Both the position numbers and the translations under genes were made by a program. A stretch of 64,000 nt of DNA. Origin: Algorimicrobium echini. Its GTDB lineage: Bacteria > Bacteroidota > Bacteroidia > Flavobacteriales > Flavobacteriaceae. The stretch spans positions 1 through 64,000 of the forward strand of contig NZ_FOVN01000002.1 of the NCBI RefSeq assembly GCF_900115185.1, given 5' to 3'. The notes under the pieces were generated by a model. It did not search any database. It saw only the letters and a list, made by a program, of their open reading frames with translations, and was not told the origin of the DNA. Of the stretch, positions 35,715 through 43,479 are shown piece by piece (the stretch's first letter is position 1; every line of letters starts with the position of its first letter).

Positions 35715-36983
35715 TTAGGAATACTTAATAAAATCCTCTGGTTTTTCGTCTATTTTCTTCTTCTCGGCGGCTTCAAATTTTTCGATTGCGTATTTAGTTA
35801 TTCTAATTTGGGCATCGTGAAATTCTTTTTTCTCCTGAATTTCTTTTTCTGCATTTAAAAACCGTACTAATTCTCTTTGCACACCTTGTTTATCTTCATA
35901 ATAATCTTCTTCAATATAAATGCCACTATGTGCTAATTCTAATGCTTTGTAGTTGCTTGACATATAATCGTAAGGAGATTTAATAAGCATTAGTTTAAAG
36001 AATATTGGGGTAAGTTCTATAGCTAAAAATAAAAGCATCAAGAAAATGGAAACGGTTGGATACTCCTCTTCGGCTATTGTTATTCTTTCTGCTAATCCAT
36101 CTAACCCAGATAAACCAACGCTAATATTATCTATCTCTTTGTTTTTTGCTTCTACATAACCTTTAATTTCTATATTCAAATCAGCAATTAGAGGATCTAA
36201 TCTTAATCGCCTATTGTCTCTATCTAGTTTTCTATCTTGCATTATAGCTTTTAATTGTCTTGCTTCTGGTCCAAATCCAGGCGCAGTTGGGTCGACCATT
36301 TCAGCGTTAAAATTAATTTCTGAATTCGTGTAGGCTTCTTCAGCCTTATCAATTTCTCGTTGATATTTAGCAATGGCAGCATTTTTTTCAGAAATTCTAG
36401 AAACATACTTTTCTTCAATCGTTTTTACTGCATCCTCTTTCAATCTTTCTTGTTTTACCTGTAGTTTGGCATCTATTTCACCTTTTAAAATTCTAATTTC
36501 TAATGGTTTTGAAATAGAAATAGCAATAATACAGCCCATAATAATTCTAGGTAAAGCACTTTTTAATTCTCCCCAAGTAATTGCTTCACTACCATCGCCA
36601 GTTCCTGTACTGGTAACAATAAAACGGTCTATATTATAAATAATTAAACCCCAAACAAGACCGAAAACCAAAGCTATTAGTGTTGTTTGGATATCTGTGT
36701 TTTCTGTAAATCCAACAAGATTATTGATGCCTTCAGTACCACCAGTTTTTTCCCAAAGTTCAGAAACATCTGAAGCTTTTGGCTTAAAAATGGTATAAAA
36801 AGCATAGCCTCCAGATAAACCAGCCATTATGGCTGTTGCAACTACAATCCCTCCTAGGCAGAAGTATTTAATTTGGTCGCTATAAGTTGCTTGCTTTAAA
36901 ATAAATTGATCTCCACCTGCTGCTTTCCAAAACAGCTTCATAATCCAAGATGGTTTAGGGGTTTGGTACGTTTGATTGCTCAT
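35715..36983 (-). CDS. DUF4407 domain membrane protein
   Basis: 422 residues. The N-terminus KLFWKAAGGDQFILKQATYS and helix IKYFCLGGIVVATAIMAGLS, GGYAFYTIF are characteristic of DUF4407. Further membrane helices are near 89-114 (with IYNIDRFIV), 131-153 and 313-339. A long coiled coil between about 158 and 295 (RLKEDAVKTIEEKYVSRISE) lies on one side of the membrane. The family is widespread in Bacteroidota and Actinobacteria and has no assigned function that I know. It is the first large gene of the cluster. Confidence 0.85.
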   Translation of the reverse strand: MSNQTYQTPKPSWIMKLFWKAAGGDQFILKQATYSDQIKYFCLGGIVVATAIMAGLSGGYAFYTIFKPKASDVSELWEKTGGTEGINNLVGFTENTDIQTTLIALVFGLVWGLIIYNIDRFIVTSTGTGDGSEAITWGELKSALPRIIMGCIIAISISKPLEIRILKGEIDAKLQVKQERLKEDAVKTIEEKYVSRISEKNAAIAKYQREIDKAEEAYTNSEINFNAEMVDPTAPGFGPEARQLKAIMQDRKLDRDNRRLRLDPLIADLNIEIKGYVEAKNKEIDNISVGLSGLDGLAERITIAEEEYPTVSIFLMLLFLAIELTPIFFKLMLIKSPYDYMSSNYKALELAHSGIYIEEDYYEDKQGVQRELVRFLNAEKEIQEKKEFHDAQIRITKYAIEKFEAAEKKKIDEKPEDFIKYS

Positions 36984-37099
36984 TAATGGTTAATAATATT
37001 AGTTGCGTTATAGTTTTGATTTATTAATCTGGAATCTAATTTTAGTCGTTTAGTAATATTTTTTGAAAATGGCTTCTCTAACTTTTTTGAGTAAAGAAG

Positions 37100-37471
37100 C
37101 TATTTCTGAATAATTAAAGAGGATAGGTTGAATCTTTTATGTGAAATTGTGTTAATTGCTCGTATAGAATTCAATACAATACGGCTTTCAAAATCAGGTA
37201 AATTAACATCTATTGGTTTTGCTTCAACCTCAAGAAAATGAGTTTGATTATTAAAGAGGCCAACAAGTTTTAGTTTTACAGAATTAGATTCTTTAAACGG
37301 TGATACTAAATATGTGTTTTGTTTTGGAACTAAAACATCATTAATATAGATTTTTTTACAGTTTTTATAAATCAGTGTTAAGTGGTATAATTGTTTGTTG
37401 TTACTATCAAAATCACAAATGTGTGATTTAATCAAATTGCATTTCAATTTATTTATGATAGTTTTTAGCAT
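37100..37471 (-). CDS. Hypothetical protein upstream of DUF4407 cluster
   Basis: 123 residues without a leader. The core alternates as in an Ig-like or beta-sandwich domain: KQLYHLTLIYKNCKKIYIND, NTYLVSPFKESNSVKLKLVG, THFLEVEAKPIDV. The tail is helical. No family is recognised. It lies 116 bases upstream of the DUF4407 gene in the same orientation and may be the first gene of the cluster or separate. Confidence 0.6.
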   Translation of the reverse strand: MLKTIINKLKCNLIKSHICDFDSNNKQLYHLTLIYKNCKKIYINDVLVPKQNTYLVSPFKESNSVKLKLVGLFNNQTHFLEVEAKPIDVNLPDFESRIVLNSIRAINTISHKRFNLSSLIIQK

Positions 37472-37673
37472 TTTTATTTCGTCGAATCCCTATTTAACTC
37501 ATGTTTTTTTTAATTTATCAATAAATTGCAGTTTGTTATTTCCTACTAATTTTAAATCTCTAAAATAGAAACTAAAATAGAAACTAAAATCAATCTAAAA
37601 AATACGTAGAACTACGTAATTTTTAACTCGTTGTTACATAATGATAAATATAAAGAAGCTATTTTTATAATAA

Positions 37674-37689
37674 TTACGGTTACCCGTAA
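37674..37689. repeat. TTACGG-TTAC-CCGTAA dyad
   Basis: A perfect 6-bp inverted repeat with a 4-base spacer, related to the motifs at 5838 and 19169. Possible regulator site. Confidence 0.35.
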
Positions 37690-37867
37690 AGCGGTAAAAA
37701 AGAATAAAAAACTTTACCAGTAATAGTATCAAAATAAGGTTTAGCACCTTGAATGTTAAGAGGTGTTATTTTTAATGGCATGTTACCGTTTTAATTACAC
37801 TTGGATATTGGTATTATCTCTTTTGGTTTCTGGTCTGTTTTGTTGTTCCTAAAATTAGTGTTGTAGG

Positions 37868-37911
37868 TTTTTTTATGCCTTCTATGTTTGACACTTAGAG
37901 GCATAAAAAAA
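37868..37911. terminator. Bidirectional intrinsic terminator
   Basis: A perfect 13-bp inverted repeat: seven T plus ATGCCT (37868-37880) faces AGGCAT plus seven A (37899-37911), with an 18-base loop. The homopolymer ends make it usable on both strands. It overlaps the tRNA terminator at 37905-37937. Confidence 0.7.
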
Positions 37912-37937
37912 GTCCTGTACTTCCGTACAAGACTTTT
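37905..37937 (-). terminator. Intrinsic terminator of tRNA-Met transcript
   Basis: On the minus strand AAAGTC-TTGTAC pairs with GTACAG-GACTTT around a GGAA loop, followed by a T-run. It lies 8 bases after the tRNA 3' end. Confidence 0.85.
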
Positions 37938-37944
37938 ACTGATG

Positions 37945-38018
37945 TAGCGAGACCGAGATTTGAACTCGGGACCTCTGGGTTATGAATCCAACGCTCTAAC
38001 CAACTGAGCTACCTCGCC
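37945..38018 (-). tRNA. tRNA-Met (anticodon CAT)
   Basis: 74 bases fold into a complete cloverleaf: acceptor GGCGAGG with TCTCGCT, D arm GCTC/GAGC, anticodon loop TTCATAA with anticodon CAT at 37982-37984, T arm CCGAG-TTCAAAT-CTCGG and discriminator A. CCA is not encoded. A CAT anticodon could be elongator Met, initiator Met or lysidine-modified Ile; the G1-U72 wobble pair and an anticodon stem without three G-C pairs argue against the initiator. Confidence 0.95.
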
Positions 38019-38023
38019 ATATT

Positions 38024-38070
38024 CCTGTTGTAACAGGAGTCTCTTAATTCAAAGCGGTTCATACCGCTTT
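38024..38070 (-). promoter_or_regulatory. Two hairpins in the tRNA leader
   Basis: CCTGTT-GT-AACAGG (38024-38037) and AAAGCGGT-TCAT-ACCGCTTT (38051-38070) are perfect palindromes between the tRNA promoter and the tRNA 5' end. They could be RNase processing signals; the second is followed by T on the plus strand and could also stop rightward transcription. Confidence 0.4.
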
Positions 38071-38079
38071 TTAAGGCTG

Positions 38080-38110
38080 CAAATATAACAACTAATTTAT
38101 TCCGTGCAAA
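38080..38110 (-). promoter_or_regulatory. Promoter of tRNA-Met
   Basis: On the minus strand TTTG (38107-38110), 19 bases, then TATATTTG (38080-38087), an exact Bacteroidota -33/-7 promoter. Transcription would start near 38075 toward the tRNA. Confidence 0.8.
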
Positions 38111-38194
38111 TAAAAAACAACATAAAATATTTATAAAAAATAGTTTTAATTCTCATAATTTAATGTATATATTGAGCGCATAAATTATTCAACT

Positions 38195-38581
38195 ATGGAC
38201 GAGAAAGTAAAATTTGAAATGGAGTTTCCTATACAGGCGTCACCGCAATTATTATATCAATATATATCAACGCCTTCAGGCCTTTCGGAATGGTTTGCAG
38301 AAAATGTAAATTCCCGTGGCGAACTATTCAAATTTATTTGGGATGGCAGTGAAGAACAAGCACATTTAATTAGTAAAAAAAGTGGCGAACGTATTAAATT
38401 TCGTTGGGCTTCCGATGAAGGGGAACCGTATTATTTTGAAATACGTATTCAAGTGGATGAAATTACCAAAGATGTGTCTATTATGATTGTCGATTTTGCT
38501 GAAGAAGATGAAGTGGATGAAGCTAAAATGCTTTGGGAAAATCAAATTTCAGATTTAAAACAAGTATTGGGTTCAGCTTAA
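38195..38581 (+). CDS. START-like domain protein
   Basis: 128 residues. EMEFPIQASPQLLYQYISTP, SGLSEWFAENV and the hydrophobic C-terminal helix AKMLWENQISDLKQVLGS are the layout of SRPBCC/AHSA1-type START-like proteins of Bacteroidota. Such proteins form a ligand-binding cup. No ligand is known. An intrinsic terminator follows, so it is expressed alone or from the same divergent region as the tRNA. Confidence 0.85.
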   Translation: MDEKVKFEMEFPIQASPQLLYQYISTPSGLSEWFAENVNSRGELFKFIWDGSEEQAHLISKKSGERIKFRWASDEGEPYYFEIRIQVDEITKDVSIMIVDFAEEDEVDEAKMLWENQISDLKQVLGSA

Positions 38582-38602
38582 GGTGGTTTCTATTATAAAA
38601 CA

Positions 38603-38610
38603 TATCTTTG
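38603..38610 (+). promoter_or_regulatory. -7 element of the aminotransferase gene
   Basis: TATCTTTG fits TAnnTTTG. A transcript starting about 7 bases later would begin inside the terminator hairpin of the previous gene and avoid forming it. No matching -33 box at the usual spacing is visible. Confidence 0.35.
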
Positions 38611-38637
38611 TCCCGAATTTTATTCGGGACTTTTTTT
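38610..38637 (+). terminator. Intrinsic terminator of START-like gene
   Basis: GTCCCGAA (38610-38617) pairs with TTCGGGAC (38623-38630), then seven T. The T-run directly abuts the ATG of the next gene at 38638. Confidence 0.88.
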
Positions 38638-39483
38638 ATGGTTAATTTTAACGGAAATTTGACAGCTGATGTCAATATCATATCACTTAATAATCGTGGC
38701 TTTGCCTACGGTGATGCTGTTTTTGAAACGTGCAAATACTCACATGGGAAACTTTTGTTTTGGGAGGATCATTATTTTCGTTTAATGGCTTCTATGCGTA
38801 TCATGAGGATGGAAATTCCTATGGATTTTACCATGGAATTCCTGGAAGCCGAAATTCAAAAGACGCTTTCTGAAAATAAGCTTGAAAATAATACGTCTCG
38901 TGTTAAATTAACCGTGTTTCGTGGTGAAGGTGGTCTGTATAACCCAACCAGTAAAGAAGTGGGATTTGTTATTTCTGTCAGCGCATTAGATGCAGATTTT
39001 TATTTGATGAATGATGGGGATTATGAAGTAGATCTATTTAAAGATTTTTATGTGTCGCCTAGTTTGTTATCCACCCTTAAAACGAATAATAAAGCGATTA
39101 ATGTAGTAGGTAGCGTTTATGCTGAAGAAAATAATTTACAAAATGCTCTGTTACTTAATACGGATAAAAAAGTGGTTGAAGCTTTAAATGGAAATTTATT
39201 TTTAGTGAGTGGGCATGTTATTAAAACACCACCACTTTCTGATGGTTGTTTAAAAGGAATTATGCGGAAACAAATTATAGAGCTCATTGCACAATTGCCC
39301 GATTATGAACTTGAAGAAGCATCCATTTCACCATTCGAATTGCAGAAAGCCGATGCCTTATTTATAACCAATGTTATAGTTGGTATTCAGCCTGTTAGCA
39401 AATATCGTAAAAAGCTTTACGACCACGCGGTTGCCAAAATGCTATTACAAAAATTACAAGTAAAAATTAGACTATCTAATTAA
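38638..39483 (+). CDS. Class IV aminotransferase (branched-chain/aminodeoxychorismate lyase type)
   Basis: 281 residues from ATG 38638. I rejected the longer reading from TTG 38608 because it would translate a terminator hairpin. Segments NNRGFAYGDAVFETCKYSHG, LKTNNKAINVVGSVYAEENN (with the PLP Lys in the LKT.N region), LLLNTDKKVVEALNGNLFLV and ITNVIVGIQPV are those of PLP-fold-type IV enzymes, which include IlvE, D-amino acid aminotransferase and PabC. The substrate cannot be told apart here. The 3' end overlaps the convergent algH gene by 8 bases. Confidence 0.87.
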   Translation: MVNFNGNLTADVNIISLNNRGFAYGDAVFETCKYSHGKLLFWEDHYFRLMASMRIMRMEIPMDFTMEFLEAEIQKTLSENKLENNTSRVKLTVFRGEGGLYNPTSKEVGFVISVSALDADFYLMNDGDYEVDLFKDFYVSPSLLSTLKTNNKAINVVGSVYAEENNLQNALLLNTDKKVVEALNGNLFLVSGHVIKTPPLSDGCLKGIMRKQIIELIAQLPDYELEEASISPFELQKADALFITNVIVGIQPVSKYRKKLYDHAVAKMLLQKLQVKIRLSN

Positions 39484-40036
39484 AGGTAGGATCTTCGGGT
39501 GCGTTAGACCAAATGGTATATTCACCACCAAATTCTAACATTTTTTCTTTCCAAAACGTCTCATAGTCCTTTTCTATGATGTTTTGTTTATAGATGTTTT
39601 CTGTTACCACCCAAGAGTTGGTTTTTAACTCATTGTTTAATTGATTAGATTCCCAACCCGAATACCCCAGAAAAAAGCGGATATTTTTCTCATTAATCTC
39701 ATTATTGGCAATTAATTCCGCTACTTTATTAAAGTCGCCTCCCCAATATATCCCTAAAGAAATCTCAACACTATTTGGGATTAATTCTGGAACTTTATGG
39801 ATAAAATACAAATTATCTTGCTCTACAGGACCGCCATTATAGACTTTAAAAGTGGCATCTAATTCAGGTATGAGGTCGCTAATGGTGTACTCCAAGGGTT
39901 TATTTAAAATAAATCCAATAGAGCCTTCATCGGTATGATCGGCTAATAAAATAATGGAACGATTAAATGAAATGTCACCAATAATAGAAGGTTCAGCAAT
40001 TAGCAAATTTCCTTTTTTTGGTTGTGTTGAAATCAT
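39476..40036 (-). CDS. YqgE/AlgH family protein
   Basis: 186 residues. PKKGNLLIAEPSIIGDISFN, RSIILLADHTDEGSIGFILN, VYNGGPVEQDNLYFIHK and RFFLGYSGWESNQLNNEL are the conserved blocks of the UPF0301/AlgH family. The family is widespread and its biochemical function is unsettled. It has no signal peptide. It lies downstream of the HU gene, which has its own terminator. Confidence 0.92.
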   Translation of the reverse strand: MISTQPKKGNLLIAEPSIIGDISFNRSIILLADHTDEGSIGFILNKPLEYTISDLIPELDATFKVYNGGPVEQDNLYFIHKVPELIPNSVEISLGIYWGGDFNKVAELIANNEINEKNIRFFLGYSGWESNQLNNELKTNSWVVTENIYKQNIIEKDYETFWKEKMLEFGGEYTIWSNAPEDPTFN

Positions 40037-40110
40037 ATAGTGATAGATTTTCTATTATAAATCTAATATTTTTTTAGTTAAAATCAAACACTTCTTATTA
40101 TTAATAACTA

Positions 40111-40138
40111 AAAAAGGTCTTCATATGGAAGACCTTTA
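40111..40138 (-). terminator. Intrinsic terminator of HU gene
   Basis: AAAGGTCTTC (40113-40122) pairs with GAAGACCTTT (40128-40137) around ATATG. On the minus strand it is followed by a run of T. Confidence 0.88.
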
Positions 40139-40160
40139 ATACTTATAAATTAAGCGATAA

Positions 40161-40433
40161 TTAGTTTACTGCTCTAGATAAATCTGAACCAGCTTTAAAC
40201 TTAACTACGTTTTTAGCTTTAATTTTGATAGTTTTTCCTGTTTGTGGATTTCTTCCGTCTCTTGCAGCTCTTCTAGAAACTGACCAAGAACCAAATCCTA
40301 CTAAAGAAACTCTGTTACCTTTTTGTAAAGCTCCTTCAATTTCAATTAACGCACACTCTAAAGCTTTCTTTGCAGCTGCTTTAGTAATTCCTGCGTGTTC
40401 TGCCATTGCATCGATTAAATCTGTTTTGTTCAT
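40161..40433 (-). CDS. HU family DNA-binding protein
   Basis: 90 residues. MNKTDLIDAMAEHAGITKAA, the signature GFGSWSVSRRAARDGRNPQT (DNA-binding arm) and KNVVKFKAGSDLSRAVN define a bacterial HU/IHF protein. The length is exactly that of HU. It bends and compacts nucleoid DNA. A consensus promoter lies 58 bases upstream and an intrinsic terminator follows, so it is a monocistronic, probably strongly expressed gene. Confidence 0.96.
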   Translation of the reverse strand: MNKTDLIDAMAEHAGITKAAAKKALECALIEIEGALQKGNRVSLVGFGSWSVSRRAARDGRNPQTGKTIKIKAKNVVKFKAGSDLSRAVN

Positions 40434-40490
40434 AATTTAAAGTTTAATTATTAATAAATTGTTGGTTAAACATTTTTGTTAAATCCTTTA

Positions 40491-40520
40491 CAAATTTATA
40501 CGGATTATCGTACCATGCAA
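40491..40520 (-). promoter_or_regulatory. Promoter of HU gene
   Basis: On the minus strand TTG (40518-40520), 19 bases, then TAAATTTG (40491-40498), matching the Bacteroidota consensus at the same spacing as the tRNA promoter. Confidence 0.7.
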
Positions 40521-40624
40521 GTAATAGCAAGGGAAATACCTAAATTTGTTGATAACTTAACCGATTTGTTAATAAAGCATGTGTATTTCATCGATGTTTT
40601 TGAAATGTGAGCATTCATAAGGGG

Positions 40625-41575
40625 TTAGAGCATTTTGGCATCTTGGTGAAATTCATAGCCATTTAAGAGGTCATTTGTAGTCATTTTTCGCTTACCTGGC
40701 AACTTCAATTCATCAATAAATAGATAACCATCTGTTACGGCTACTTTTAGGTTTTTTTTACTTGTAATAATTTTACCAATTGGATGGGTGTGCGTTTCCA
40801 CTTCCATATGGGTTTCATAAATTTTTATTTCTAACGTGTCTTCATAATTCTTTAAATAACACCAGGCTCCTGGATATGGGTTCAAGCCACGTACCTTATT
40901 ATGTATGTTTTTTAAGGTGTCCGTCCAATCTAGTTTGCAATTATCTCTATGTAGCTTATTAGCATCCTTTAAAGCGCTAGAGTCGCGTTGTGGTGTGGCT
41001 TCAACAGTACCGTTTTCTATACGTTTTAAAGTTTCAATTACCAATTGACTACCTGTAAGCATTAACTTATCATGTAAGGTGCCTGCATTATCTGTTTCTT
41101 CTATGGCAACTGTTTTTTGCATAATCATATCGCCAGTATCAATCTTATCATCTATAAAAAATGTAGAAACACCCGTTTCGGTTTCACCATTTATAAGAAC
41201 CCAATTTATTGGTGCAGCACCGCGATAGTTGGGTAATAGAGACGCATGAAGATTAAAAGTACCTAAAGCAGGCATTCTCCAAACAGCTTCTGGTAGCATT
41301 CTGAAGGCAACTACCACTTGTATATCTGCTTGCAATGCGTGTAAGGTTTGTAAAAAATCTGGATTTTTTAAATTGGTGGGTTGTAATATAGTTAAACCCT
41401 GTTTTTGTGCATATTGTTTAACAGCCGATTCGTTTATTTTCCGGCCACGTCCTGCGGGTTTATCAGGAGCAGTAATAACACCTACTACGTTATAATTATT
41501 AGCTAAAATGCCTTCTAATATGGCTACAGCAAAATCTGGTGTGCCCATAAATACAATACGTAAGTCGGTTTTCAT
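40625..41575 (-). CDS. fmt: Methionyl-tRNA formyltransferase
   Basis: 316 residues. FMGTPDFAVAILEGI, TAPDKPAGRG, the active-site region FNLHASLLPNYRGAAPINW (Asn, His and the SLLP-R loop) and IDTGDMI are diagnostic, with the C-terminal Fmt domain (KIRGLNPYPGAW-like KVRGLNPYPGAW). It formylates initiator Met-tRNA. The start overlaps the end of recQ by 4 bases, so it is the last gene of the ATPase-recQ-fmt transcript. Confidence 0.97.
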   Translation of the reverse strand: MKTDLRIVFMGTPDFAVAILEGILANNYNVVGVITAPDKPAGRGRKINESAVKQYAQKQGLTILQPTNLKNPDFLQTLHALQADIQVVVAFRMLPEAVWRMPALGTFNLHASLLPNYRGAAPINWVLINGETETGVSTFFIDDKIDTGDMIMQKTVAIEETDNAGTLHDKLMLTGSQLVIETLKRIENGTVEATPQRDSSALKDANKLHRDNCKLDWTDTLKNIHNKVRGLNPYPGAWCYLKNYEDTLEIKIYETHMEVETHTHPIGKIITSKKNLKVAVTDGYLFIDELKLPGKRKMTTNDLLNGYEFHQDAKML

Positions 41576-43479
41576 AAATGAGATAATTTATATGTGTTGA
41601 TTTTTGTTAAGGTTATAATTTGATGTTCTAACAATAATTTTATAGTGTTATGAATATCTTGTTCTGGAAAATTTAATACTTCTGTTAATGTTCTAGACGA
41701 ATAATCTGTTTCTTCTAATTTGCTAATAATAGCATGTTTAATGGTTTTAAAATCTGCTGCTGGCTTCTTCATGTCCTTGCTTGCAACACATACCGAACAC
41801 ACACCACAATCAGTCACATTTTTTTCTCCAAAATAGGTGAGGAGTTGCACACTTTTGCAGATGGTATTATTGGATATGTATTTTAAAACATCCGATACCT
41901 GCTTGTGTTTTAATTGATTTTGCTGATTTATAATCGGCGTAATTCGGTTAATGGTTTTTTCGTCTTCACGTGGTTCTAAAAAGGTAACTTGTGCGTCAGT
42001 TTTAGAGATTTGCAAACTAATAATAGTATCTTTTTCTAATTTCTGAAGCGCTTCAATTAAATGAGTTTCGGTTACAGATGCTTTATCGGCAATTTTACTG
42101 GTGTTAATGTTGGTTTCATTTTCAAAAATTCCACCGTAACTTCTTAAAATGGATTTTACCATATTATTCAAATAGTCATGATTTTCCAAATACCGAAACA
42201 ACTGCTTATCTGAAACGATAAATTGAACTTGAGTTTGCTTGTTGAATTGTTGGCTTAATGAAATGATACTGGTTCTGTCTAGAGTTTGAATGGCATTATA
42301 AGCTATAAGTGGATTAAAATTATAGGTTTTACAAAAATGATTAAAATTAAAATCTGCAACAAAGCCAACGCCCTCACCATAGGATATTTGAAAATAATTA
42401 CAGAGCTTTCTATAAAGTTGCTTCATAAAATCCACACTTGGCAGTACTTTTAAAAACTGATCTTCTAATTTACTTTTGTCCGTATTATTTTTTAAAATTA
42501 CGGCAAATGCTTTGTCGCCATTTCTGCCAGCACGACCTGCTTCTTGGAAGTAGCTTTCTAGACTTTCCGGTAAATTTAAATGAATAACTGTTTTTACGTT
42601 GGGTTTGTCAATTCCCATTCCAAATGCATTGGTTGCCACCATGATTAGTTTTTTCTCACATAGCCAATCTTGAAGCCTATTGTCTTTTTCTAAATTAGAA
42701 AGTCCGCCATGGAAAAAGGTTGCTGAAAACCCTTTCTTTTCTAAAAATTGGCTGATTTCTATGGTAGCTAATCGATTCCTGACATATATAATTGAAGGCT
42801 TGTTATGTTTCTTTAAAATGCGCTCTAAATGATAGTGTTTATCCGTTGCATCAAAAGTCATGTAAGCTAAATTATCCCGTTTAAAGGACTGTTTGAGAAC
42901 TTTAGGACTAATAAAATCGAGTTCTTTAATAATATCTTCTACCACTTCAGGAGTTGCTGAAGCTGTTAGTGCAATACAATTTACAGTAGGTTGTATTTCA
43001 CGGAGTAGGGCAATATTTTTATAAGCTGGACGAAAATCATTTCCCCATTGCGAAATACAATGTGCTTCATCTACAGCGATTAAATTAACTGGCATTTGCC
43101 GAATCCGATCTTGAACCAATTCTTGTTGCAAACGTTCAGGTGATAGGTATAAAAACTTATAATTGCCATAAATACAATTATCCAAAAGGGTATCCAATTC
43201 ATGATATGGAATCCCACTTGTAAGCGCTATAGCTTTAATTCCTTTGCTTTGTAAGGCTTGTACTTGATCTTTCATGAGCGCTATTAGTGGCGAAATAACA
43301 ATGCAAATACCGTTTTTAGCCAAAGCTGGGACCTGAAAGCACAACGATTTTCCGCCACCCGTTGGCATTAAGGCAAAGGTATCTTCGCCATCTAAAACAG
43401 CTTGAATTACGCTTTCTTGAAGCGGTTTAAAACTGGTATAATTCCAGTAGCGCTCCAGTATATCAATGGGCTGTTGCAT
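41572..43479 (-). CDS. recQ: RecQ-family ATP-dependent DNA helicase, short form
   Basis: 635 residues. SF2 motifs: LMPTGGGKSLCFQVPAL (Walker A), AVDEAHCISQWGNDFRP (DEAH plus aromatic loop), ALTASATPEV and QEAGRAGRNG. The RecQ zinc site is visible in the C-terminal part (Cys residues in NTICKSV, CGVCSVC). A winged-helix-like tail ends the protein. No HRDC domain is apparent, so this is the shorter Bacteroidota form. It unwinds DNA in recombination and repair. It shares one base with the preceding ATPase gene. Confidence 0.95.
   Translation of the reverse strand: MQQPIDILERYWNYTSFKPLQESVIQAVLDGEDTFALMPTGGGKSLCFQVPALAKNGICIVISPLIALMKDQVQALQSKGIKAIALTSGIPYHELDTLLDNCIYGNYKFLYLSPERLQQELVQDRIRQMPVNLIAVDEAHCISQWGNDFRPAYKNIALLREIQPTVNCIALTASATPEVVEDIIKELDFISPKVLKQSFKRDNLAYMTFDATDKHYHLERILKKHNKPSIIYVRNRLATIEISQFLEKKGFSATFFHGGLSNLEKDNRLQDWLCEKKLIMVATNAFGMGIDKPNVKTVIHLNLPESLESYFQEAGRAGRNGDKAFAVILKNNTDKSKLEDQFLKVLPSVDFMKQLYRKLCNYFQISYGEGVGFVADFNFNHFCKTYNFNPLIAYNAIQTLDRTSIISLSQQFNKQTQVQFIVSDKQLFRYLENHDYLNNMVKSILRSYGGIFENETNINTSKIADKASVTETHLIEALQKLEKDTIISLQISKTDAQVTFLEPREDEKTINRITPIINQQNQLKHKQVSDVLKYISNNTICKSVQLLTYFGEKNVTDCGVCSVCVASKDMKKPAADFKTIKHAIISKLEETDYSSRTLTEVLNFPEQDIHNTIKLLLEHQIITLTKINTYKLSHL

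Larger units (their letters stand above)
37472..37944. other. Intergenic region with short tandem repeat, dyad and terminators
   Basis: 473 bases between the minus-strand 123-residue gene and tRNA-Met. It contains a 12-base unit AAAATAGAAACT repeated twice with a partial third copy (about 37562-37590), the TTACGG-TTAC-CCGTAA dyad at 37674-37689, and the two overlapping terminators annotated separately. No further gene is seen. Confidence 0.5.

Noticed and set aside
31274-37471. Reading the DUF4407 cluster as a known named defence system
   Set aside because: I could not match the gene set to any defence system I know; it is reported only as a candidate.
37562-37590. AAAATAGAAACT tandem repeat as a CRISPR remnant
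   Set aside because: Two and a bit direct 12-base copies without spacers; no cas genes in the window.
38608-38637. Longer aminotransferase start at TTG 38608
   Set aside because: It would translate an intrinsic terminator hairpin; the ATG at 38638 gives the normal family start.
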